A DNA stretch of 64,000 nt from Ecdyonurus torrentis (Eukaryota; Arthropoda; Insecta; Ephemeroptera; Heptageniidae), in contig OX439133.1 of NCBI GenBank assembly GCA_949318235.1, forward strand, positions 25,683,729-25,747,728. Direction: 5' to 3'. A model generated the notes under the pieces. The model was not told where the DNA came from. It made no database searches and saw nothing but the letters and a program-made list of their open reading frames with translations. Positions 57,503 to 64,000 of this stretch are shown one piece after another; position 1 is the first letter of the stretch, and the number at the start of each line of letters is the position of its first letter. Made by a program: the position numbers and the translations under genes.

Positions 57503-60500
57503 ATGTATGATTTAACTTTGTTCACAGAAACAAGCATGGCGCTCAGCAAAGCTGATATTAAAATTCAGTGTGACAGCTGCGAGTTAAGCTTCAAAGAGAA
57601 AAAAGAAGCCCAAATTCATGGACACTTAGTGCATAATAAAAGGATTTTTCATTGTGATAACTGTTGTGAAGTGTTTACACAGAACAAAAATTTAAAAAGA
57701 CACAAAGACTATAGCTGTAAGAACAATTTTCAAAACAAGAAATCAAGGCTAGACATTAAAGACACCATAGAGGAAATATCAGATGATACCGAAAATGCAG
57801 AGTTTTTTGGTAAGAAATTTTTGTGTACTATGTGTAATAAAAATTTCTCCAGAAGTGACAATTTAAAGACTCATCATAAGAAACCATGTAGTAAAAGAGG
57901 CTTAGGTATAGCCTCTACATCACAAGTAAACATTGCAAATAATGATAAAATTAAATTAAATTTAGAGAAGGAGAAAAGTTTAGATGAAATCACTGACGTC
58001 GAGAAAAAAGAAATAGCCATTGTAGAGACTGCATTTAAAAGCAGACTTGTAACATACAACATACAAAATAACTTAAACATTAGTAATCCTGTTGATTATC
58101 TACAATCTAAAAACAATGTTGTTAAATATTTAATACAAAAGGAATTACAAAGAAAAACATGTGTTAAAGTCAATCTTAAGTTTAATGTTGAACATGCTAA
58201 TTTAATAGGGGAGTGTCAAGACAAACTTTTTAAAACAAAAAATGTGTCAGTGTATAGGGAATCTGACTTGAATTCATTAATTCAAAAATCCTTTGATAAG
58301 TTGCAAAAAGAAATGAGTGAATTTCAAGGGAAAGGTAGTGGATGGACTAGTCATATGGTTCATGGGCTTGAAGTATGTATAAATAAATATTCACCATTGT
58401 ATGGATGTAGCTATATTGAGATTCCAAAAGAAATTACAAACCGTAAAGCTATTATAAATGTACAAAATACCGACCAAAGGTGCTTTGAATATGCAATACT
58501 TAGCAAATTAATAAATAGAGATAAGTCGTCTCCAGGTAGCTATGTAAATATAAATCATAGATATGATTTTAGTTGTGTATCGTCACCAACTCTACTTAAA
58601 GAAATTCCAATCTTTGAGAGAAAAAATAATATAAGCATTAATGTCTTTAGCATTGGTGAAGGTAATAATATATACCCCATTAAAGTTTGCAACACAGAGC
58701 TTCCAGATCATAGAGACTTGATATATGTTACTTATAATGGTGTTTCACATTATTGTTACATTTCAAACTTTGCCAGATTAGTAGGATCGCAAATTTCAAA
58801 ATCAACAAGGAAGAAAATTATATGTAAGAAATGCTTTACATATTACACAATGACAAGAAAGGGTGAGATGAGAATGAGGATACATAAGGAAATTTGTGAT
58901 AAGAAAAAAACTGTAAGGATAGATATGCCCACTGCAGAAAAGTCTAAAATTAAATTTAAAAATGTTGAACATTCTATTATCATGCCAGTAGTTATATATG
59001 CAGATTTTGAATCTTTGCTTAAAAAGTATTCTTCGTGTGATCCAAGACCAGGTGTAAGTAGCACTACAAAACAACAACACCATGAACTACTTAGCTTTTG
59101 CATTCATGTTAAATCAAACAATCTCTTAGATAATGAAAAAAAGTATTTACCTAAGAAACCGATTATGTACAGAAAAAAATATGATAAAGATGATGTTGGA
59201 TCTGCCTTTGTAAATTATATTAAAGATATAGCAAATAACGTCAAGGAAATATACAGGAAGTATGACCCGATGAATGATTTAACTGACAACGAGAAAGTTA
59301 GTCATAAAGATGCTAAAGAATGCTATTTGTGTAAACATGAATTTACACAACAAAATTATAAAGTACGTGATCATGATCATCTCACTGGCCAATACAGAGG
59401 AGCTGCACATAATATATGTAATCTAAATAACAGAAAGCCCAGAACTCTGCCAATATTTATGCATGGGTTGTCAAACTATGATTCTCATTTCATTATAAAG
59501 GCTCTAGACACTATTCCTGGAAATGTAGAAGTTATTCCTAATACAGAAGAAAAATATATCTCCTTTACTAAGAAGGTAGGAAATATCAATTGTAGGTTTT
59601 TAGACACATTCAGATTCATGCCTACAAGCCTTGCTCAATTAGCAGAAAACTTACCAAAAGATTCCTTTAAAGAAACTAAGCTTCATAATAGCTCACTGAC
59701 AGATAATGAGTTAAAATTATTAACTCGTAAAGGTGTTTATTGTTATGACTATACAGACAGCTTAAAAAAGCTAGAGGAAACTTGTATACCAGAAAAAGAA
59801 GACTTCTATAGTGAACTAAATGAAAACGATATATCAGATGAAGATTATCAGCATGCAAGAAATGTGTGGGATACATTTAACATACAAACTCTAGGTGATT
59901 ACAGTGATTTGTATTTACGTACTGATGTTCTTATACTTGCAGATGTTTTTGAGCACTTTCGTTCATTATGTATGAAAACGTATCAATTAGATCCAAGTTA
60001 TTACTATACTGCGCCAGGTTTAGCGTGGGATGCTGCTCTTAAATATACTGGTATAACTCTAGAGCTTCTTGTTGAATATGATATGTTGCTTATGTTTGAA
60101 GAGGGTATAAGAGGAGGTATAACTCAGTGTGTTAAACGTCATGCTATTGCTAATAATCCATACTTTGTGGATTACGACCCTATGTTACCAGAAGTCTATT
60201 TGCTTTATGCAGACAGTAATAATTTATATGGCGCAGGGATGTCATCTAGATTACCTTATGGGGGATTTGAGTGGGTTAGTGATGTAAATATATGTGATTT
60301 GGAAAAATTAGATGATACAGACTATGGTTATATATTTGAGGTTGATGTTCTATATCCTGAGGTTTTGCATGATTATCATTCTGATCTGCCTTTTTTACCT
60401 ATAAAGCAAACTCCAGTAGGTTCAAAATATCCTAAACTGTTAACAACACTTCATAATAAAGAAAAATATATAGCACATTATACAGTACTGTTACAGGCAA

Positions 60501-61423
60501 TGAAGCATGGCTTAGAAATAACAAAAATTCATAGAGGGATAAAATTCTTGCACTCTTGCTGGTTAGAACCCTACATAAGGCTAAATACAGAAGCAAGGAA
60601 AAAAGCAATGAATGATTTTGAAAGGGACTTTTATAAGTTGATGAATAATGCTGTATATGGTAAGACTATGGAAAATATACGTAATAGGTTGAATATGCAA
60701 ATTGTAACAACAGAGCAAGGCATTCAAAGGTTAATTAACAAAAGTAATTTCCTCGACAGAACCATATTCTCAGAAAATATAGTAGCTGTACACTTAGCTA
60801 AAGAATCTGTTTATATGAATAAACCCATATATATAGGAATGTGTATCCTTGATATATCTAAGACGATTATGTATGATTTTTTATATAGTGTACTCAAACC
60901 ATATTACGGGCCAAAAATACATTTACTTTATTGTGATACTGACAGCTTTATAATTACAGCTGAAACGTTGGATATTTACGATGATATCAAAGAACTAAAA
61001 TCGCACTTTGATACGTCTGGATATCCAAAGAGCCATCCATGCTATTCTATTGCAAATATGAAAAAGCTTGGCAAATTCAAAGATGAAACTAATGGTACTC
61101 CTATTAAAGAATTCATTGGTTTACGACCAAAAATGTACTGCATTGATGTTAAAGATGAGCATATTAAGAAAATTAAAGGTGTAAAGTCATATGCTGTAAA
61201 GATGAAAATTCATAAAGATGATTTTTTAGAGTGTTTAAACGCTAAGAAAATACATCATGTTAATTTTCAAACAATACAGTCTAAGAAACATATTGTTGAT
61301 ACTGTTACATGTTGTAAGGTAGCTTTAAGTCCATATGATGATAAAAGAATAATTCTTGAGGATGGTATTCACACTATTCCTTATGGTCATAAAAGTTCTC
61401 TAAATAACGTAAATGATATGTAA
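57503..61423 (+). CDS. Protein-primed family B DNA polymerase (Polinton pPolB)
   Basis: 1306 residues, single open frame; copies the element from a protein primer in the nucleus. N-terminal zinc fingers: C23-C26-H39-H44, C51-C54-H67-C72, C108-C111-H124-C129. A middle domain has Cys327 (DQRCFEYAIL) and His416 (SHYCYI). A CCHC finger follows at C441-C444-H461-C465. The 3'-5' exonuclease has D501/E503 (YADFESL), N658/D660 (GLSNYD) and D808 (YLRTDVLI). Between exonuclease motifs I and II sits an endonuclease-VII-like HNH module: C607-C610, DHDH 623-626, H636, C639. Polymerase motifs: A D904-Y909 (YADSNNLYG), B K1045-G1053 (KLMNNAVYG), C YCDTDS 1143-1148, KxY at 1210-1212. All catalytic residues are present. 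ATG at 57,536 (residue 12) has a stronger Kozak context (AGCATGG) than the first ATG and may be the true start. AATAAA at about 61,497 can serve as polyadenylation signal. Confidence 0.95.
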   Translation: MYDLTLFTETSMALSKADIKIQCDSCELSFKEKKEAQIHGHLVHNKRIFHCDNCCEVFTQNKNLKRHKDYSCKNNFQNKKSRLDIKDTIEEISDDTENAEFFGKKFLCTMCNKNFSRSDNLKTHHKKPCSKRGLGIASTSQVNIANNDKIKLNLEKEKSLDEITDVEKKEIAIVETAFKSRLVTYNIQNNLNISNPVDYLQSKNNVVKYLIQKELQRKTCVKVNLKFNVEHANLIGECQDKLFKTKNVSVYRESDLNSLIQKSFDKLQKEMSEFQGKGSGWTSHMVHGLEVCINKYSPLYGCSYIEIPKEITNRKAIINVQNTDQRCFEYAILSKLINRDKSSPGSYVNINHRYDFSCVSSPTLLKEIPIFERKNNISINVFSIGEGNNIYPIKVCNTELPDHRDLIYVTYNGVSHYCYISNFARLVGSQISKSTRKKIICKKCFTYYTMTRKGEMRMRIHKEICDKKKTVRIDMPTAEKSKIKFKNVEHSIIMPVVIYADFESLLKKYSSCDPRPGVSSTTKQQHHELLSFCIHVKSNNLLDNEKKYLPKKPIMYRKKYDKDDVGSAFVNYIKDIANNVKEIYRKYDPMNDLTDNEKVSHKDAKECYLCKHEFTQQNYKVRDHDHLTGQYRGAAHNICNLNNRKPRTLPIFMHGLSNYDSHFIIKALDTIPGNVEVIPNTEEKYISFTKKVGNINCRFLDTFRFMPTSLAQLAENLPKDSFKETKLHNSSLTDNELKLLTRKGVYCYDYTDSLKKLEETCIPEKEDFYSELNENDISDEDYQHARNVWDTFNIQTLGDYSDLYLRTDVLILADVFEHFRSLCMKTYQLDPSYYYTAPGLAWDAALKYTGITLELLVEYDMLLMFEEGIRGGITQCVKRHAIANNPYFVDYDPMLPEVYLLYADSNNLYGAGMSSRLPYGGFEWVSDVNICDLEKLDDTDYGYIFEVDVLYPEVLHDYHSDLPFLPIKQTPVGSKYPKLLTTLHNKEKYIAHYTVLLQAMKHGLEITKIHRGIKFLHSCWLEPYIRLNTEARKKAMNDFERDFYKLMNNAVYGKTMENIRNRLNMQIVTTEQGIQRLINKSNFLDRTIFSENIVAVHLAKESVYMNKPIYIGMCILDISKTIMYDFLYSVLKPYYGPKIHLLYCDTDSFIITAETLDIYDDIKELKSHFDTSGYPKSHPCYSIANMKKLGKFKDETNGTPIKEFIGLRPKMYCIDVKDEHIKKIKGVKSYAVKMKIHKDDFLECLNAKKIHHVNFQTIQSKKHIVDTVTCCKVALSPYDDKRIILEDGIHTIPYGHKSSLNNVNDM

Positions 61424-61691
61424 TATATAGTGAAACATTTTAACTTTGTAAAATTTTGTATAACAATATATATATATATAGTATACTATTTGTAAAAATA
61501 AATTTTTAATGTAAAGTATATGATAAAAGCAATTAATAATAATGTGTATATAATATATACATAATGTATATGTATATAATAACAGTATGTAAAGCTTATA
61601 GCAATTTTCTTTGTAATGATATAATATTCCTACTGTATATAAAGGTATAGAAATAAAAGTATGTAAATCAATTTAAACATATAAATTTTAT
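61424..61691. terminator. Convergent 3' ends with opposed poly(A) signals
   Basis: Between the stop codons of the polymerase and integrase lie AATAAA for the plus transcript (about 61,497) and, on the minus strand, AATAAATAAA immediately after and overlapping the integrase stop (61,692). The two messages probably end close together or overlap. Confidence 0.55.
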
Positions 61692-62621
61692 TTATTTTAA
61701 TACATCATTCTTATTAACCCAAGCATTATGCTTCTTATCAAAACCTAAAAATTTTACAAACAATCTATTACCAGAACGTTTAAGAACTTTTTCAATCAAA
61801 TATACTTCATCAACATTAGTTTTTTGAAGTTCTTCTTCATAAAAGCCACCAAGCACAGGTTGATCTAAATAATCATTTAACAAGTATGTAACTGGGTTAG
61901 TTGCTTTAACTTTAACAATTTTAAATATTTCATTAGACCAATTAGGTGTATAACCTTTTGCAAATACAGATTTTGCCTTGGATATTCTTACCCTATCACC
62001 AACAATATATTTAGGCTTCTTACGTGTTATAGGCTTTATTTTATATATTTTGTTTAACAGTAACTTTTCATTCTTTTTGCTTACATCTACAGGTTTCATA
62101 CGAATAGTACTATGTACAGTGTTATTATAGGTAAACATAAGCTGTGGAAGTATACCTAACCATTTATAATTACCTTGTAAGCTAAATTGCTTCCACATTA
62201 AGGTCTTAAGAGTCCTATTGAATCTTTCACATATAAAACTTTTCATTGTAGTATATGAACTATAGTGATTTATATTGTATTTTTGCATAAGTGCAGAGAA
62301 TGTAGCATTATAAAATTCTTTACCCATGTCACTTTGTATATTTTTTGGTATACGTCCTTTCTTAAACACACTCTCCATAGCTATTGTTACTAAAGCACCA
62401 GTTTTATTTTTTATAGGAATAGCCCAAGCATACTTAGAAAATACACATATGATAGTGAGCAAGTAATTATAGCCTCTGTTTGTTCGAGAATATTCATTCA
62501 TTTCAACCAAGTCTATTTGCCAGAGATCATCAATGCCTTTCATCACCATTTTACGTCTAGGATAGTTTTTTCTAGCAGGCTTATGTAACTCATTTACCAA
62601 TGTTTCTTTTACTGTTGCCAT
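61692..62621 (-). CDS. Polinton integrase (DDE, rve core) with chromodomain
   Basis: 309 residues; a retroviral-type integrase that would join the element's ends to host DNA. The catalytic triad is intact: D37 (WQIDLVEM), D98 (QSDMGKEF), E132 (CERFNRTLK), with 33 residues between D98 and E132. ELHKPARKNYPRR before the first Asp and the FNRTLK stretch are typical of animal Polinton integrases. The C-terminal part (about 262-305: YLIEKVLKR.., FVKFLGF, W301) is a chromodomain, which in related integrases can direct insertion to marked chromatin (known for the class). No N-terminal HHCC zinc domain is seen. The ATG overlaps the end of the upstream frame by 13 nt in a different phase. Convergent with the polymerase. 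Confidence 0.95.
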   Translation of the reverse strand: MATVKETLVNELHKPARKNYPRRKMVMKGIDDLWQIDLVEMNEYSRTNRGYNYLLTIICVFSKYAWAIPIKNKTGALVTIAMESVFKKGRIPKNIQSDMGKEFYNATFSALMQKYNINHYSSYTTMKSFICERFNRTLKTLMWKQFSLQGNYKWLGILPQLMFTYNNTVHSTIRMKPVDVSKKNEKLLLNKIYKIKPITRKKPKYIVGDRVRISKAKSVFAKGYTPNWSNEIFKIVKVKATNPVTYLLNDYLDQPVLGGFYEEELQKTNVDEVYLIEKVLKRSGNRLFVKFLGFDKKHNAWVNKNDVLK

Positions 62622-63004
62622 TCTCCTAATATTTTTCTTAATATACGTAGTATAAGTATTTCAACACTAACACTTGGATCACCAGTTACTCTTGTTAATG
62701 GTATACCTTCAGTTTTATAGTTATTAACAATGCTAATAAGGTCTTCCTTTTCTTTCTCTATAGCTGCTTGTAAGTTTTCTTCTGTTATTTTTAGAGTGTT
62801 GGCTTCACTTTTAATTAAATTACTATCAGTTTTAGTATCTACATAAAGTTTATTAGCAGCATCCTTATGGTCTATAGGATCTTCAACGTTAGTAATTCTT
62901 CTTCTTTTAGCATTTAATACTTCTTCTTCCTCATACAACACTTCTACAAAGCCATGCTTTTGCTGGAACTGGTATGAAGAACGTCCAAACTTGTCAACAC
63001 TCAT
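62609..63004 (-). CDS. Tail-fibre-like small protein of the Polinton
   Basis: 131 residues. Starts MSVDKFGRSS, then a short acidic and basic segment (EEEEVLNAKRRR) and the motif ITNVEDPIDHKDAANKLYVD (37-56). This ..DP.D..DA..K.YVD pattern is shared with phage tail-fibre stalks and proteins of other invertebrate Polintons (recalled). Residues about 57-100 are charged and helical, probably a coiled coil. It ends ILRKILGEWQQ. Role unknown; a trimeric fibre or virion surface part is plausible. The 29-nt gap to the preceding frame contains TACTAAT and ends TTACAG two nt before the ATG, resembling a branch point and splice acceptor. Its stop lies inside the integrase start region. Confidence 0.8.
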   Translation of the reverse strand: MSVDKFGRSSYQFQQKHGFVEVLYEEEEVLNAKRRRITNVEDPIDHKDAANKLYVDTKTDSNLIKSEANTLKITEENLQAAIEKEKEDLISIVNNYKTEGIPLTRVTGDPSVSVEILILRILRKILGEWQQ

Positions 63005-63033
63005 TGCTGTAATGATAAAATTAGTATTACATG

Positions 63034-63942
63034 TTATTTTATATAGTTTGATTCACGCAGCTCCTCTACAATAGATGTAATTTCATTTTGATGGCTATTA
63101 TTCCCAGCCCCTTTTGAACTAAGTAATAAGCGTAGTCTATCCACTAATTCATTAGGATCATCCCAGTACTCGTATATAGGCTTATTTGCTACCATACCAA
63201 AGCCAGTATGACTGTCTTGCTGATTGAATAAAGGCTTTATTATTTTAGTATACTTAAAGCCTCTATTTGATGCCTTCTGATTACCAGCATTGTAGTACTG
63301 TTTATGGGCATTTGTTGCTTCTAACATTGATTTATACTGCTGTAAATCACGTGTTGTATAAATTTCTGCATCTGGTTGTTTCATAAACAACAATTCAAAT
63401 AAGCCTGGAGTTCCATTATATATACCTTTCTTTATATATATTTTATCATCATGAATTTTCACTGTGGAATCTCCTAGGAACCACTTGTTTGTGTAGGCGC
63501 GTATTCCATAGCGTGTATCAAGCTGATCTTCATATTTTCCACTCAAATGATAAAGTATATATTTTGCTGCATATACACCAAGCTGCTTTACTCTTTCTCT
63601 AGCCAAACGTTCTCCTTTAGGTGTGTTGAATTGTTTCTTGAGTTTTTCGATGTCTATTATAACGTGTTCTTCTCTTTTCTCCTCCTCTTCTTCCTCTTTC
63701 TCCTCTTCTTCCTCGTCAGAATCTTTGAAATTTGTTGTTGTAGATTTACTCTCTGTTATGACTGCTTTCTTTGCTTTAACTAATTCATTCAATGGTTTAA
63801 TGATAGGTTGGTACTTTACTTCAAGGTTTTCTTGTATTTTAGCATTATTCAATTTTAGTTTTTTATATTTACTTCTTATAGCCTTTGAACTTGCAATGAT
63901 GTCAAGCGTAATGCTTTGCTTTGGTTTGCCAACTGTCTTCAT
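63034..63942 (-). CDS. Conserved Polinton protein of unknown function
   Basis: 302 residues. An N-terminal basic helical region (about 1-60, SKAIRSKYKKLK) leads to a Glu-rich tract (74-92), then a conserved part: LDTRYGIRAY (141-150), a short GDSTVKIHDDKIYIKKG beta-type stretch, YNGTPGLFELLF (175-186), YTTRDLQQYKSMLEATNAHK (195-214), SNRGFKYTKIIKPLF (225-239). The TRYGIR / GTPGLFELL / SRG.KY..II series recurs in Polinton-type elements of many invertebrates next to the fibre-like gene (recalled); no biochemical role is known to me. No signal peptide or membrane segment. Upstream DNA to the window end shows no further complete frame. Two plus-strand frames over it are shadows of the acidic tract. 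Confidence 0.8.
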   Translation of the reverse strand: MKTVGKPKQSITLDIIASSKAIRSKYKKLKLNNAKIQENLEVKYQPIIKPLNELVKAKKAVITESKSTTTNFKDSDEEEEEKEEEEEEKREEHVIIDIEKLKKQFNTPKGERLARERVKQLGVYAAKYILYHLSGKYEDQLDTRYGIRAYTNKWFLGDSTVKIHDDKIYIKKGIYNGTPGLFELLFMKQPDAEIYTTRDLQQYKSMLEATNAHKQYYNAGNQKASNRGFKYTKIIKPLFNQQDSHTGFGMVANKPIYEYWDDPNELVDRLRLLLSSKGAGNNSHQNEITSIVEELRESNYIK

Positions 63943-64000
63943 GTTAAAATTGTGAATATATGCAAACAGTATATCTTTATTTAACAGATAAATACACTGA
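63943..64000. other. Upstream region of the minus-strand Polinton gene set
   Basis: 58 bp up to the window edge, AT-rich; no start site signal can be assigned. Confidence 0.4.

Larger units (their letters stand above)
57503..64000. mobile_element. Polinton/Maverick element, partial (runs off right edge)
   Basis: Minimum extent supported by genes: protein-primed DNA polymerase, integrase with chromodomain, tail-fibre-like protein and a conserved Polinton protein, in a convergent arrangement. Polintons are 15-20 kb DNA transposons related to adintoviruses and virophages and usually also encode a packaging ATPase, protease and two capsid proteins (known). None of these is in view; they would lie beyond 64,000. 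The left terminus is somewhere before 57,503. All frames are intact, so the copy may be recent or still functional. Confidence 0.9.

Noticed and set aside
63547..63955. Two plus-strand frames rich in Ser and Phe/Leu
   Set aside because: Antisense shadow of the Glu-rich tract of the minus-strand Polinton gene.

Overview
The window is nuclear DNA of an animal whose species I cannot name. It is very AT-rich, packed with simple-sequence arrays and short inverted-repeat transposons (MITEs), and has exons bounded by GT-AG splice signals. No bacterial gene, operon or CRISPR array is present.

Positions 1 to about 54,400 are gene-poor and built almost wholly of repeats. I call the recurrent families as follows. 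M1 is about 320 bp, with ends TATAGGGT(C/G)TATGC / ACACCCTATA. M2 is about 290 bp, with ends TAGACC..TTGCAC. M3 is about 310 bp, a near-perfect palindrome with ends AGGCGTAGAACACC in TTAA. M4 is about 335 bp, with ends AGGAATAGACCAGAG / GGTCTATGCCT in TTAA. M5 is about 330 bp, with ends GGGAGTAGGGTACC in TTAA. M6 has an end ACAACCCTTAA and a middle resembling M5. M7 has ends AGAGGAAGTTCAGG in TTAA. M8 has ends CACAGTAGATG and 9-bp target duplications. M9 is a palindrome related to M3. They nest in one another and often share a terminal TTAA. Long tetranucleotide arrays (TTCG, TTCA, TTTA types) sit at or inside MITE copies. Host coding signal is limited to two minus-strand internal exons: one of a rhodopsin-class GPCR (17,422-17,601) and one short unidentified exon (12,306-12,400). 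There are also a non-LTR reverse-transcriptase tail (18,190-18,345) and a tRNA 3' half (8,336-8,395).

Positions 23,278-28,898 form one 5.6-kb inverted-repeat element. Its arms are about 1.7 and 2.0 kb, its loop about 1.9 kb, and it is flanked by a 9-bp direct repeat, CCTTATTCC. Each arm carries four copies of a 145-147 bp GC-rich module. I recognise no described family and regard it as the most likely new element here.

From about 54,400 the MITEs and tetranucleotide arrays stop. At 57,503-64,000 lies one end of a Polinton/Maverick element that runs off the right edge. It holds an intact protein-primed family B DNA polymerase (plus strand), then, convergent on the minus strand, a DDE integrase with a chromodomain, a short tail-fibre-like protein and a conserved Polinton protein of unknown role. 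The polymerase would copy the element from protein-primed ends and the integrase would insert it. Packaging ATPase, protease and capsid genes, expected in this family, would lie to the right. All four frames are open, so the copy may be recent. About 200-bp tandem repeats with splice-acceptor-like motifs precede the polymerase.
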